NCBI RefSeq assembly: GCF_034190915.1
Contig: NW_026947485.1
Coordinates: forward strand, 51,443,019-51,507,018
Source: Cavia porcellus
Lineage: Eukaryota > Chordata > Mammalia > Rodentia > Caviidae
DNA length: 64,000 nt
Reading direction: 5' to 3'
Shown: positions 8,456 through 20,040 of the stretch, piece by piece
Numbering within the stretch: the stretch's first letter is position 1
Layout: each line of letters starts with the position of its first letter
The notes under the pieces: model-generated
Seen by the model: only the letters and a program-made list of their open reading frames with translations
The model's database searches: none
What the model was told of the DNA's origin: nothing
Made by a program: the position numbers and the translations under genes

Positions 8456-9649
8456 AAAACCAAGGGTCTTCATGAGGCCCCAAAATGCACAGTATATCCT
8501 GGGGAAGTGAAAGGGAAGGGAGAATCTTAAGATGGCCGAAGATATTGTTAATAGTGTGTCAGGATTTAAAACTCACATTACTCGCACCACTCTGCTTAGA
8601 TAGATTTGATTCTGTCCCAGTTTGTCTACTTTCATTAGATTTGAGGGCACAGATAGCTCTCCCCAAAATAACAGGATATAGTACAGTAATCATCCTTAAT
8701 TTCCTATTAACTTAATCTGGAGCCCTGTAAAACTTATAATGTTTTACAATAACTGATCTTAGTTAAATCTGATTTGTTTGATTGCTATTTGGTATCGACA
8801 GATTTTATTCAAAACTATTATGGTTGATAGTATCAAGTCTGAGAGTATAGGCAACTACACTGAAGTTGACAAGATTCACTATGATACTCATTCTGGTTTG
8901 ATTATGAGCAGTTTTTGAAGTTTTACACTATCTACAAATTTTTGTCTTTATTCATATTATTATGTACTGCTATATACAATTATACTATGTCTGATGATAT
9001 AGACAATTCTATTGAAGATAACAAGAGACAACACAGTAACCATTGTAGAACATCTTGTACAGTGGTTGTATATGATTTTTTCATTTCATGTGTTTATAGG
9101 AATATGTTTTGTTTTGTCTTGCTTTGTTTTGTTTCTCCCTCTAATATAGAAAGGATAGAAATATATTTTGAGACTCATGCATGCATACAGCCTATAAACA
9201 GTTTACAGAACTGATCTTATGACACATGATGAAATGAACAGATACTTTGAAGAAAAAAAGAAACTAAATTATCCAGTGCTGATCCTGGAGGGTCATGATG
9301 TGAAATTCAGCAAGACTATTATTCTTTGTAGAGTGATTTCAGCCTGCTTTGGTTTGTTTAATCTTAACATAAATAAAGGCATGGATAACTGCATGCATGT
9401 TTAAGTGTACAGGATTGATAACCATATTACTAAGTTTTGGTTGGATAGTTGAACAGAACTGTTTGCAGTCTCGCTGTTTGAATGCCCACTTTGTATGCTT
9501 CACTTTTGTAACTTGAACAACTATTTGTAAGAGGACAATATGTATCAACTAGTGATTTTTTTACTGTTTATTTTTTCATTGAAAGTATGTATTATTTCTA
9601 CCCCTTTTCTGCTTTGTTTAGTCTTTCTTTAAATAAAATTTAAAAAAAA
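8456..9649 (+). mobile_element. Unique 3' segment of the composite retroelement
   Basis: Sequence after the shared HAL1-like tail continues for about 1.2 kb with no match to unit 1. It has T-rich patches (9105-9140) and only short frames (for example 8485-8715, 8915-9214 and 9219-9404), none recognised. It ends CTTTAAATAAAATTT plus an A-tract next to the right target duplication. It could be the authentic 3'UTR of this half-L1 family, or sequence carried along by read-through (3' transduction). Confidence 0.5.
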
Positions 9650-9664
9650 GAAAACATCTATAAG
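9650..9664. repeat. Right target-site duplication of composite
   Basis: GAAAACATCTATAAG pairs with 1044-1058, differing by one transition (C for T at the sixth base). Confidence 0.7.
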
Positions 9665-11500
9665 CTATTTTAGAGAATTTGGAATTAAAGTTTAGACAGT
9701 AGGAAGTTTCTGATGGTTATAAATAAAAGAAATTAATGGAATGTGTGTTAGAAAGATGAATTGGAAGCAAGATGGGAATAGGAAAGGACTTTCATAGGAG
9801 ATAGGTCAACAAGATCAGTTAAGCAGCTAACTCAATTCTTTATTTAAAACATGTGCATTGAGAAACAGCTACATGTTGCCCTGAGTGCTTTGGATATGCC
9901 AGTGCCCAAACAGGGAATCTCATTCATGTGAGGCCTAGTTTCCAGGAGCTGGTACAAAGTAAACAGTAAACTCAATATGTAATGGGATCTATCCAAAAAG
10001 TAATAAGCAAGAAACATTGAGTGACAGGGAGGGAAGTTGGGGGAAAGGAAAGAGGGGTGTACTTTTAGGCCATTTAAAAATGTATTTCAGTGAGAAGTTG
10101 AAGTTGGCATTTCATGAATACTAGAGCAAGTTGGATAGGTTTATGATTTTAGGAGTCATTTTTAAGAAATTGAAATTAGTTTTTATTTTGAGTATAGAGG
10201 GATGCTATGAGAGAGAATTTTGAATAGAAAGGTTATAGAACTAGCTTTGGGTTAAAAAGAACATTTGATTACCTTTGAGAATGAATTGTGTATATTGGTG
10301 AATGGAAGAGTAGCAACCAAGAATATGAAACGACAGTTAGAAAGTCAGTCCTTGCATAATCCAGGTGAACAGAGCTAACAGTCAAGTTAGCTCTGACCAG
10401 TATGGTAGCAATGGGAGTTGGCTGAAGCAGGTACATTTTGAATATTTTGATACTAATATTCACAGAAGTTACTGGGGGATATGCTAAGGTATATAAAAGA
10501 AGATGAGTTAAGAATATCTTCGATGTTTTGAATCTGAGTTCCTGAAGAGATGAAGATGCCAGGAAGGCAGTTAGTGAAGGTTGTAAATGGGGTAAAGCTG
10601 GAGGGAAAGACAGATTGGGCTACACAGGAAAATGCAGATGAAGACAAAGTGGTTGGATGTACGTGTATGGAAAACAGAGAGAGGTCAGGCATGAAGACCT
10701 GACCATGGAGGCATCAGCACACAGATGATCTAAAGTCATGTGAGCAAATGAATAGAGCCAGAGGAAATAACAGGCTGCCATTTTGAGCACTTTGGTATTA
10801 GTAGATTAGGCAGAAGAGATGGAAATAGAACAGACAGAACAAATTTGAAGTGAAGTAGAATATCTGATGGTTTATCAGATTGGAATTGAAGTTGGTATCT
10901 CAAAAACCTATAAAGAAAGCTAATCAATGGAGGAAAGAATTGTCAAAAATGTGCTGTCGATAGCAAAATTTGAGACTGAGAACTGATCTCTTGGCTTACC
11001 CGATAGAAGACACTGGAAATATTGACAAGGTCAATTTTGGTCCTCTGGTAAGAGTTTTCAAGATTGGAATGGGTTTTACAGAGAATAAATAAAAAGGAAT
11101 TGAAGACAGTAAATACAGATAATTCTTACATTTTTCTAAAGTATAAAGAAGTAGAAAGAAATGTGGCAAAATTGGCACCAAATGAAGGTGTCGTGGGTCC
11201 CCCCACCCCCAGGAGAGAGAAAGAACACACCTTTGTATTCTAATGGATGATGATAGGAGGAAATTGCTCCATGATGTTTCTGGATAGGCAAGGAGGATGA
11301 CATTTAGCATACGTGTATGGAGCTCTTTTCTGGATAAGATGATGTATCATCTGTGTTAACAAATGGGAACTTAAATTATTTGAGTATAAAAACTGGCATT
11401 GAGTAGATCTGGTAGAGGGTAAAAGATAACAGGGACAGCATAAAGAGATGACAGAAACAATTAGGTAAATGTGGCAACCTTACATTGCATTTACTCATGA
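9665..11500. other. Non-coding, ancient repeat-like sequence
   Basis: No gene was recognised. Between about 9840 and 10900 the sequence resembles an old mammalian interspersed repeat of MIR/L2 age (patterns such as 'gccctgagtgctttggatatgccagtg' and 'ataatccaggtgaacag'), too decayed for a firm family name. The open frames at 10453-10692 and 10996-11310 (minus) have no recognisable content. Confidence 0.4.
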
Positions 11501-11509
11501 TCTGGCACT

Positions 11510-11690
11510 GTTGAATTGACTTCTAATAACCATTTAATATACAAAATAGTTCTGCTGTATGTACCATTATAATTTCTGTTTTAGAGATTAGGAGACTGAG
11601 AGAAAGAGGTGTTAACTATTTTGATCAATATGCCACAGCTAAGCACAGGCTAAGATTTGAACCAAAGCACTAAAATGCAAGTAGAACTTC
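11510..11690 (+). repeat. MIR SINE relic
   Basis: It shows the MIR order 'ttagagattaggagactgagagaaagaggtgttaac', then 'atgccacagctaagcacaggctaagatttgaacc'. This is the conserved MIR core in degraded form. Confidence 0.6.
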
Positions 11691-14600
11691 CGGGTGAGAA
11701 GCATTTCATACATAGGCTTGCCAAGACTCAAGGAATAGTGGGAGTACTCTCCCTGCCATAAACAAAGATTTTTTTTTTTTTTTTTTTTGGTGAATCATGA
11801 GAAGGTAACTTGGCTTTTTCTTCCATATATGATTAATTAACTGAAATACTTTGTTCAGGGAGTTCCTTAACATCAACCAGGTGATAACAAAAGACAGTAT
11901 TTAAATTAGGGGTGAGTCATTTCAAGATCTCATTCTTTTCTTAAGAAAGCAGATAATTTGTGATAAAATTATTTCATGACAAGTTGTATGCTATGATATT
12001 TCTAAAAGTTTTGATATATATTATTTTTAAACAAGATTAAATTTTATTGCAAATGTCTACACTTGTTGTGTAAAATATGGGAATAATAGATAAAAAGTTT
12101 AAAATCATGTCTGTGCCATTGGGTCATCACTAAAGATAAATCACTATTAGCGCATCAATTTTAGCTGTGAGTTTGTGTTTTATATTTCCAATTTGTGAAT
12201 ACCAAATGTACACCCATATAGTAGTATAGTTTAAAGCTTTAAAATCTCTCATATATAATTTAAACAAATGTATTATATGTATTAAACACATTGGATAACA
12301 CAAATATATTAATTTCAATTTAGTTTCTATTATAAATTAAAATACTAAAGCTTTCCTTTCTTGACAGTGCTTATGACATGTATCTTATTTCTTTTATATC
12401 AATCTAAACTAATTTTATATAAATTAGCTATTTACTACTTCCAAAGACCCCAGAAGATTTAGAAATACAATAAAATAACCAGAAAATATGAGGCATTTTA
12501 AACATTTTCTATTGACAGTACTAGAACCTTTTAAAAATAGTGTGGAAGTTCTTAAAGCAAGCCACAAAGTGCTAACATACAGTGTTTTTATATAATTTTT
12601 AGTCGTTTGAAACCATTAACACCAGCTTAGTTGCTCAATTTTAAAACCCAAGGAGAAGAAACATTTGAATGTAATATTTACATGAAAGGCTAGTAATTTA
12701 TTTAAACATCTTGCTTTCTATATTTTTAAAGTACAGATAAAATAAGCAAATCTTGCAAAAATGCAGTTTCATAGCAAAAATTACTGGGCTAGAACAAAGT
12801 GGTAACTTTTGGGTTTTAAATTTCTACAGGTAACTGACACATGAAATAAGAACATAGTAGTTTCACTTCTAAAGCAGTTTGTAACCAGTGCTATGTCCCT
12901 TTATTTATAAACTATGTTATAAATAATGCTGATAATGATAATAATAATGATAGAAATAGAAATCTGGGCAAGATAGTAATTATCCTGTAGTCACCTTGAG
13001 AACAAGAAAATATTTAAGAAATATTTTATTTTGTGAAATATAGGAATTTAAAAAGTCTTATACAAAACTCTGTGCCTTTTAAATAGAAGGACAGTTCTTA
13101 AGAACTAAAACATGATGTGGGTCAGTTTAAGAAATGTTACTTGTGAACCATAATATGTTGCAATAGATGTGGGATCTTAGTCTATTCTGATAGTAACCAT
13201 AGCCTGCTTCTGTAAAGTTAATGATGGGGCAATAATGGACTCAACAAGAATTTTTACTGCAGCCACACCACTGTGGAGTAATTTTGTTGGAGAGCTGTTT
13301 CTCAAATTAGTAGAATATTTCAGATAAAGAAAGGAAGTCGCCTTAACTTGAAACTGCTGTGTCATTTCTTCTTCCTTAACTGAAATTCCAACCAGGGTTC
13401 AGGAAATGCCCTAATGAGCAACTTCTCTTTTCTTTTTCCCCAACTAAGTGGATTCCAACCAGCCCAACTATTCATTACACACGATCAGATCATTTGCTTT
13501 GCTTGCCTCATTGGACATGGTGCTTGTGCTATGGGAAGAGGGATTGTAATTTGGTGCTGTTTGTAGAGGTGATTGTACTGATAGAACCCAATTGTTGCTG
13601 GTAGGTAACTAAATGGCAAGTCAGTTCTCTGTACATTAAACAAAGTAAGAGGGCCATTCTAATCAATACCTGTTTTACTTGATACGTGTAGCTTGCTTAT
13701 AATTTTGTCTTGTATGATAACTAAGTATCAGGATGTTAGAGTAGTCAAGCTGTGATTTGCTGTAATTTGGGTAAAATATAATGTAATCTCTATGAATGTC
13801 TTATTTTAATCAAGATAGAAATCGCTGTTTTTAGTTCATGACAACCAAAGGAATTTCATCTTGCAGTTTAATATTCTCAGATATTTACTAAATTGGAACA
13901 TGATTTAATATTTTATTGCCTCATGTTATTTTATGAGTAAATGTTAATTTCTATTTACATTCTAGCAATATCTATTTTATTAGCTTTTAGAGGTAAGAAA
14001 ATATAAGCTCTGCTCATAGAGGAAAGGACACCAGACAGTATATTCAGCATGTGTATTTTTCCTTCCTGGGTTAATAGCTTATTCTTGCTTTTTATGCAGA
14101 TGTAAATCTAAACAGTTTATTTAGGAGATTTCAAGTATTCTAATATAATTAGCATTTAAAAATAATAATTTCAATTATAATAACTTGAAAAATTATAAGA
14201 GGGACTTAAATTTTATTTATATAATTCTGTTTATATACAGTATACATATATTTATTTGTATGAATTATTACTGCATAGTTTCAATATTATCTCAGAATGT
14301 TTCATTAGAAGAAGCCATGTTGAGAAAAATAAGAAACATGACATAAGCTTTAATTCATCTTGAACAGTTTATTAGTAACTTATTTACTGGAAACTTCATT
14401 GAGTATTGAGACTTTAAAATAACTTTAATGGTTTTTCCTGTTCGGAAATTGTGTCAACAAAGCAAAGTGAAACAGAACAAGGAGTTGATTGCTAAGGTTA
14501 TTCAGATAATTCTGCTTAATTTTTACTGTAGAAACTGAGTGTAGCTATACTGTTTCAAGTAACTTTGAATTAATACCGTCATAATTTGTTGGGGAAGGCT

Positions 14601-15479
14601 ACCTACAATACTCTAAACTTTATGGTTTATATTTTGGGAATTAGAAAAGAAACATTTGTGTAATTCCAAAGTAAATACAACACATGCAATCTTCATCCTA
14701 TTCATTACATTGGTTTTATTATTATTATTTTGTGTTTCAGTTTTATTCTAAAGAAATAGAATAGTGCAGTGTGAGTACATTTTGTTGAAGTGAAACTTGG
14801 AGTTGATGTAAAAAAATGAAACATATTTCGCAAAGTCAGCTTAATTTTAATGACTTATGTGCGAGTTGTATGTAGATACTCCAAATAATTACAAACTGTT
14901 TGAAGATAAAGAAAAACTTTCAGCATAAGTAACCTTTCCATTAATCACACTGATTAGCATGGTAAAAGTAGAAAATAACTTTTAAAACTGGTTTGGATAA
15001 TAAGAAAGGAGAAATAAGAAAAGAAAGTCAAAGAAATGTGAGGTTCTTACACAATAATTTCAAATAAGCTACCAAAATATGGTTCAAATAGAATCATGTT
15101 GGATATTGATAAAATAATAAACATTGTATACATGTGGAAATGCAATCAATCTTTTATGCATTGTATAAATAAAACTATACAGATTCATCATGAAAATAAT
15201 CTCTTATTGTGTAAAGAAATGGATTTCTTGATGTATAAGAAATAGAGTGGCAGAAGATACAGAGAGGTAATATTTACAAATAGCAGGTTGATATTTTTGA
15301 CTACTCAGCAACAAACCCAACCAAACAGAATGTAGCTATGGGTTCCTTCCTGTATTCCTGGTGATGTTTACTAAAGTCAAAGAGAAGAACTTATGAGGCA
15401 CCGAGGAGTAGAAATGACAAACACCTACAGGAACATAACCTGTGAAGACAGAGGTTACCATTAGTTTTACAGGGAAGGA

Positions 15480-15480
<1 letters not shown>
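11690..15480. other. Non-coding AT-rich region, no gene seen
   Basis: It holds a T-tract at 11769-11788 and otherwise AT-rich unique-looking sequence. The frames are short and unremarkable. A less AT-rich island at about 13200-13640 has no assignable content. Confidence 0.5.

Positions 15481-15536
<56 letters not shown>
15481..15536. repeat. (GA)n microsatellite
   Basis: An almost pure GA run, with one AAA interruption near its start. Confidence 0.95.
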
Positions 15537-15538
<2 letters not shown>

Positions 15539-17105
15539 AAACTAATAAGCAAAATGTAATCCTTACTTTACAGAGCTGTGAAGTACCAGGCAATTGAGGG
15601 AGCTGTGGAGTTGAGTTGTGGCTATTTGGAGATAAAGCAAAATTTGGCAGCCATTTACTTTGCAAGTGTAACGGATGACAGAGTTTGTGTTTTCCATTAA
15701 ATTGGATTCATTGAAACATGGAAAGCCTTCGCTACTTCCTAACAAAAATGAGGCAGTTCATGTTAAAACTGGGGAGTAAATGTGAGTGGAAAAGCGAAAT
15801 ACTATAATAGATTATGGATTCTTTTCATGTTAAAGGAAGGCTGGTCAAGGGGAGAAAGCCTTTGTTTCTATATTCAGTTGAGGTTGAGTTGGGTTGCATT
15901 TTTCTCTTATTTTTCAGGTTTGAAAGAATAAGTAAGAGTTTGATCTGAAAATGTCTTATTGGACCTCTTTTTGAAGGCACAAATGAGCCATAGTAGGACA
16001 TTAACCTGGGAATAGAAGCGGACTTTTAGTAATGTTTTTCCTGCCTCTTCCTTCTGTTCTTTTTTAAGAGTTGCCATGGAAAATTATTTTCAAATTTATT
16101 CTTCATTCTTTGTCTCTGTCTCTCTCCCCTCTTCGCCAGCTTGCCTGTTGAAGCAAAGAAAGTTCTATCCTTGTGTTCATTTCACTTTCTAGTTCTTCCT
16201 TATACAAACATTCTCCAAATGCAGAAAATTGTACATTTATGAATAAATTAAGTTTCAAATGATATTTGTCTTCTTTAGACACATTCTTACCAAATAAGAA
16301 TGTAAACCATGAGTTTCTGTAACTAGATATTTGGTTCTATCCCCCATGCTTACTTCTAATACACTTTGCTGATACTCATTGTATCAAAATTATTTCATCA
16401 GTCAACCAAATCTAGACTGGTATTGACTACATTGGGTTTCTGACTTTAGGCAGGTGACACTGGTGTCTATCTTGAATTTCTAGGTAGCTAAGATGTTTAC
16501 CCTCCCTGATCCCTCTGAACCTGTGTAAATTCAAGAACATTTAAACTACTGAACTATCTAAGGTTTACAACAAAAATTTTGTTGTCAGAATCTTCACAAT
16601 GACACTAAATTTTGGTAGAATTCTACTTTTCTCCTTATTCTTAAGAGGTATCTGATCTTTTAATCAAACTCTCAAATATCTTTTCCATTTAGCTAACAAC
16701 TTTTTCTCTTCAGTAGCTACGATTCTTTTGCATTTGCAAGAAAATTTTCACACAAAGGATGATTTGATTTTTTTCTATCTAAATTGCATCTGCCATTAAA
16801 TTTTTTTCCTGTAAGCATGTTCAATCTTATAAAATTTTTCTCATTTTTTAAAAATATAAAGTATTTATTGTTTTAGTAAGATGTTTGCAACTCTAGCCAT
16901 TTGGAAGACAGATTGGATGGTGAAAAACTTTATTTGCACTGCAGATAGAGCAAATACGAATTTGTGAGGTATCGCTGTGTAACACCTTGCAACTAGATGA
17001 ACTTTTGAAATGAACAGAGGGAAAGAGCTTTGCTGAAAATACTACTGCCTCTATTTCATGAGAGATTTGAAGGTAATATACAGAAACATATTTCGATGTA
17101 GAGAT
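15537..17105. other. Non-coding region, no gene seen
   Basis: No exon, RNA gene or clear repeat was recognised. The frames on either strand are short and lack similarity. Confidence 0.45.
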
Positions 17106-17235
17106 AATCATTTAGCTGAATGTATCTAGAGATGTTTCTGTATCCTCTATTCTGTCCATTGATCCACCGATTTATTTTGTTCCAGTACCATGCCATTTTT
17201 TTTTTTTGTACCAGGGTTCAAATGCATGACCCTGT

Positions 17236-17363
17236 TATAAGGCAAAGCAATAGCGATTTAAAAAAAATGGTATCCCCAGAGATTTAGCACCTCCTTGCAA
17301 ACGTGGGGTCTGTAACTGCTGCTAAATCCTATTTTTAAAAAATCGCTATTGCTTTGCCCTATA
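17236..17363. repeat. 128-bp imperfect hairpin inside L1
   Basis: GGCAAAGCAATAGCGATTT (17241-17259) is exactly complementary to 17340-17358. A nested pair, GATTTAGCA (17281-17289) with TGCTAAATC (17320-17328), lies inside. Just left, a T-tract and GTACCAGGGTTCAAATGCAT resemble the 3' end of an antisense ID SINE. The right arm also fits the expected L1 sequence, so the left arm may be an inverted copy of it. Confidence 0.75.
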
Positions 17364-17428
17364 GCTTGAAATCAGATATAGCAAGGCCTTCTGTTTTGCT
17401 CTTGTTGCCCCGAATTGCTTTTTCTATT

Positions 17429-17768
17429 TATCTTAGTTACTTTTAACTCATTGCTGAGACACAATACCTGAAGCCCAAAGTTGGGAAAGGAAAGGTTTAT
17501 TTCTTACAGTTTTTGGAGGTTTTAGTCCACATTCAGTTGGCTCCAAGGCAGGCTGGCATGGCTGAACTACAGTTCATGGCGGCTGCAAACAGCAAGCCGG
17601 AACCAGCAAAGAGAAAAACATACCTTTTTCCTTCCATTACATCACATCCTGGCTCCACCCCTACGTGGAGGGTGGACTGACACCAATCCAAGCACTAGAC
17701 AATGAATGAATAACAAATGTACAATTCAAACTCATGAAGTCTGCGGGACACAGACATAAACCATGACA
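17429..17768 (-). mobile_element. Solo MaLR-type LTR
   Basis: A 340-bp LTR inserted in the inverted L1, flanked by the 5-bp duplication CTATT (17424-17428 and 17769-17773). On the minus strand it starts TGTCATGGTTTATGTCTGTG and carries AATAAA in 'agaaataaacctttcc', then 'ttcaggtattgtgtctcagcaatgag'. It is the same family and exact length as the LTR at 51996-52335. Confidence 0.85.
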
Positions 17769-18724
17769 CTATTCTAGGTCTCTTCTGGTTCTATATGAAT
17801 TTTAGGATATTTTTTCTAGTTCTATAAAGTAAGCTGTTGGTATTTTGATTGGAATTTCATTGAATTTGTATAACAGTTTTGGGAATATGATTATTTTGAT
17901 AATATTGGACATATTTCCATTTTCTGATGTATTTTTCAACATCCATTTTCAGATTACTGTAGTTTTCTTAGTAAAGGTCCTTTACTTCCTTGCTCAGGTT
18001 AAGTCCTAGGTATTTCATTTTTCTTGAAGCTACTGTGAAGTGTTACTGTTTTCATAATTTTTTTCTCATCAAGTTCATTATTGGTGTACACAAATGCAAA
18101 TGACTTCTGTCTGTTGATCTTTTACTCTGCTATGTTGCTGAAGTTGGTTATTAATTCAAAGATTTTTTTTGGTGGAATTCTTTGGATCTTCTGTTTAGAG
18201 TATCATGTCATCAGCAAATAATGATGCTTTGAGTTCTTTCTTTCATATATGTGTCCCTTTTATTTCTTTCTCCTGCCTGATTGCTCTGGCTAATGTTTCA
18301 AGTCCTGTGTTGAATATTAGTGATGACTGTGGACATCCTTGTCTTGTTACTGATTTAAGGTGGAAGGCTTTTAGTTTTTTACTATTTAGTGTGATTCTGG
18401 CTGTTGGTTTATCATAAATGGCTTTTATCATAGTTATTTATAGATCTTCTCTACCTGTTTTCTTCAGGGTTTTTATTATTAGGGAGTTTTGGATTTTGAC
18501 AAAAGTGTTTTGTATATCTATTAATACGATCATGTTTTTGACCTTGTTTCTGTTTATATAATGCATTACGTTTATTTATGTATGTTGAGTCATTCTTGTA
18601 TTTCTGGCATAAAATCTACTTGATCATTATGTGTAATCTTTTTGATGATGTGCTACTTTTTTTTTGATAACATCTTCTTGAATATTTTTGCATCTATGTT
18701 CATTAAGAAGAATGGCCTATAATA

Positions 18725-19000
18725 TTATTTTTTAGTTGGTTTTTTCTCTGGCTTGGGATTCACAGTGATATTGGCTTCCTTAAGTAAATTTGGGAACAGT
18801 CTGTCCCTTTCAATTTTCTTGAAGAGTTTGAGTACTATTAGTGATATAATATCCTTAAAGTTTTTATAGAATTCAGCAGTAAAGTCAGCAGGTCCTGGGT
18901 TTTCTTTTTTAGTGGGTAGATTCTTCATTATTTTGTCAATTTCATTGCTTTTTATTGGATTGTTAAATATATTTATGACTTCTTGGGTTAGTTTTGGCAA
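18725..19000 (-). pseudogene. L1 ORF2 reverse-transcriptase fragment
   Basis: A 91-codon open piece of L1 ORF2p. It contains the family stretch NEIDKIMKNLPTKKENPGPADF and AEFYKNFKDI, then LFKKIERDRLFPNLLKEANI, which precedes the first conserved RT block. Related pieces lie at 18243-18431 ([28 protein letters not shown]: the RT region with a Q-GCP-S motif) and 19404-19772. The fragments are separated by stops and frameshifts and lie in the inverted half of the L1. Confidence 0.8.
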
Positions 19001-19929
19001 TTTGTTTGTGTATAGGAATCTGTTAAAAATTTGGTGATTTGTTAGAATATAATTTTTCTAAGTAGGTACTATCTTCTGGATTTTGAGTATCTGTTGTGAT
19101 TTCACCTTTTAAATTTCTAATTGCATTGATGTGAGTTTTTTTTTCCTATCATTTTCTTGGTAAGAGCTCATCTGTTTTACTTATTCTTGCTAAGAGCCAG
19201 ATATTTGGGTCATTGATTTTTTTTTTTTTTTACTGTTTTTTAGCCTCAATTTCTTATCTTTTTAATTTTCTTTAATTTAAGTTTGGGGCTGAGTTGTCAT
19301 TTCTTAAGTGTCTTAAGATTTCTCATAAGGTTATTTATTTGGACTTACTTTGTTTTCCTAATGTGAGCATAGATCATGATGAATTTTCCTCTTCTAACTG
19401 CTTTTATAGTGTCCCAAAGGTTTCACTGAGTTGAGCATTTATTGTCATTAACTTCCAGAAATTTTTAATTTCTTCTTTGATTTCTCCTGTGACCCACTGG
19501 GTTTTTAGGAGTGTGCTCTTAATTTTCCAGGACCTTTTGCCTCTTCCAAAATTTCTCCTGTTGATTTCAATTTTCGTTTCACAGCCATTTGATAGTATAC
19601 ATGGAGTAATTTCAGTTCCTTTATGTTTACTTAAGCAGGCTCTGTGGACTAGTATGTGATCTATTTTGGAAAAAGGACTATGTGGGGAATTAGAGGAGGA
19701 GGGAGGGAGCTGGGAAGAAGGGGATTTCAAAAGAGAAACAATCTGCAGTACATGCATGTACTTTCTCTCCAAGATGATTATAAACTACATTACTGTAACA
19801 TGTGCAAATAATTTTTAAAAAGTTGAAAAGAAGAAATCATTTACACTGGCCATACACTGACTAGCTCCCATACAAGTTAACCAACTTAGTAAGTGCCGAT
19901 GATTCAGTGATTTCTGTTGTTGCTTGATG

Positions 19930-20040
19930 TGCAGTTGGTAGGACACACTGTGAAATAGGAAGTCAGAAGTTCAGCATTTTTAGCTTGTTCCTAACTTTCC
20001 ATGTGACTCTGAATAAGTCTTAGTGTGTCTTAAGGATTTA
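19930..20040 (+). repeat. MIR SINE relic
   Basis: The degraded MIR 5' part is visible as 'gaagtcagaagttcagcatttttagcttgttcc', then 'tgtgactctgaataagtct'. Confidence 0.5.

Larger units (their letters stand above)
1059..9649 (+). mobile_element. Composite ID + tandem HAL1-like retroelement (host of a provirus)
   Basis: The order is: ID SINE with A-rich tail (1059-1150), HAL1-like unit 1 (about 1160-3432), HAL1-like unit 2 (about 3433-8455, split by a 2.75 kb provirus), then a unique 3' segment (8456-9649) ending in AATAAA and an A-tract. Only one pair of flanking duplications fits (1044-1058 and 9650-9664). No second duplication was found around the ID alone. Without the provirus and its 6-bp duplication the insert is about 5.8 kb. 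I infer a single chimeric insertion. Stepwise insertion with lost duplications is the alternative. Confidence 0.55.
17115..19834 (+). mobile_element. L1 insertion with 5' inversion
   Basis: From about 17115 to 19672 the + strand reads as antisense L1 ORF2. Examples are 'ccattgatccaccgatttattttgttccagtaccatgcc' and 'tcatgtcatcagcaaataatgatg', and the minus-strand frame at 18725-19000 has KPEKKPTKK and AEFYKNFKDI typical of L1 reverse transcriptase. From about 19680 to 19830 the sequence is a sense L1 3' end: a G-rich purine tract (GGAGGAGGGAGGGAGCTGGG) and an A-rich terminus. AATCATTTA flanks both ends (17106-17114, 19835-19843). This is the product expected from twin priming. ORF2 is full of stops. 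Confidence 0.7.

Noticed and set aside
15336..15665. Minus-strand frame with a leucine/serine repeat
   Set aside because: It is produced by the (GA)n microsatellite; no gene.
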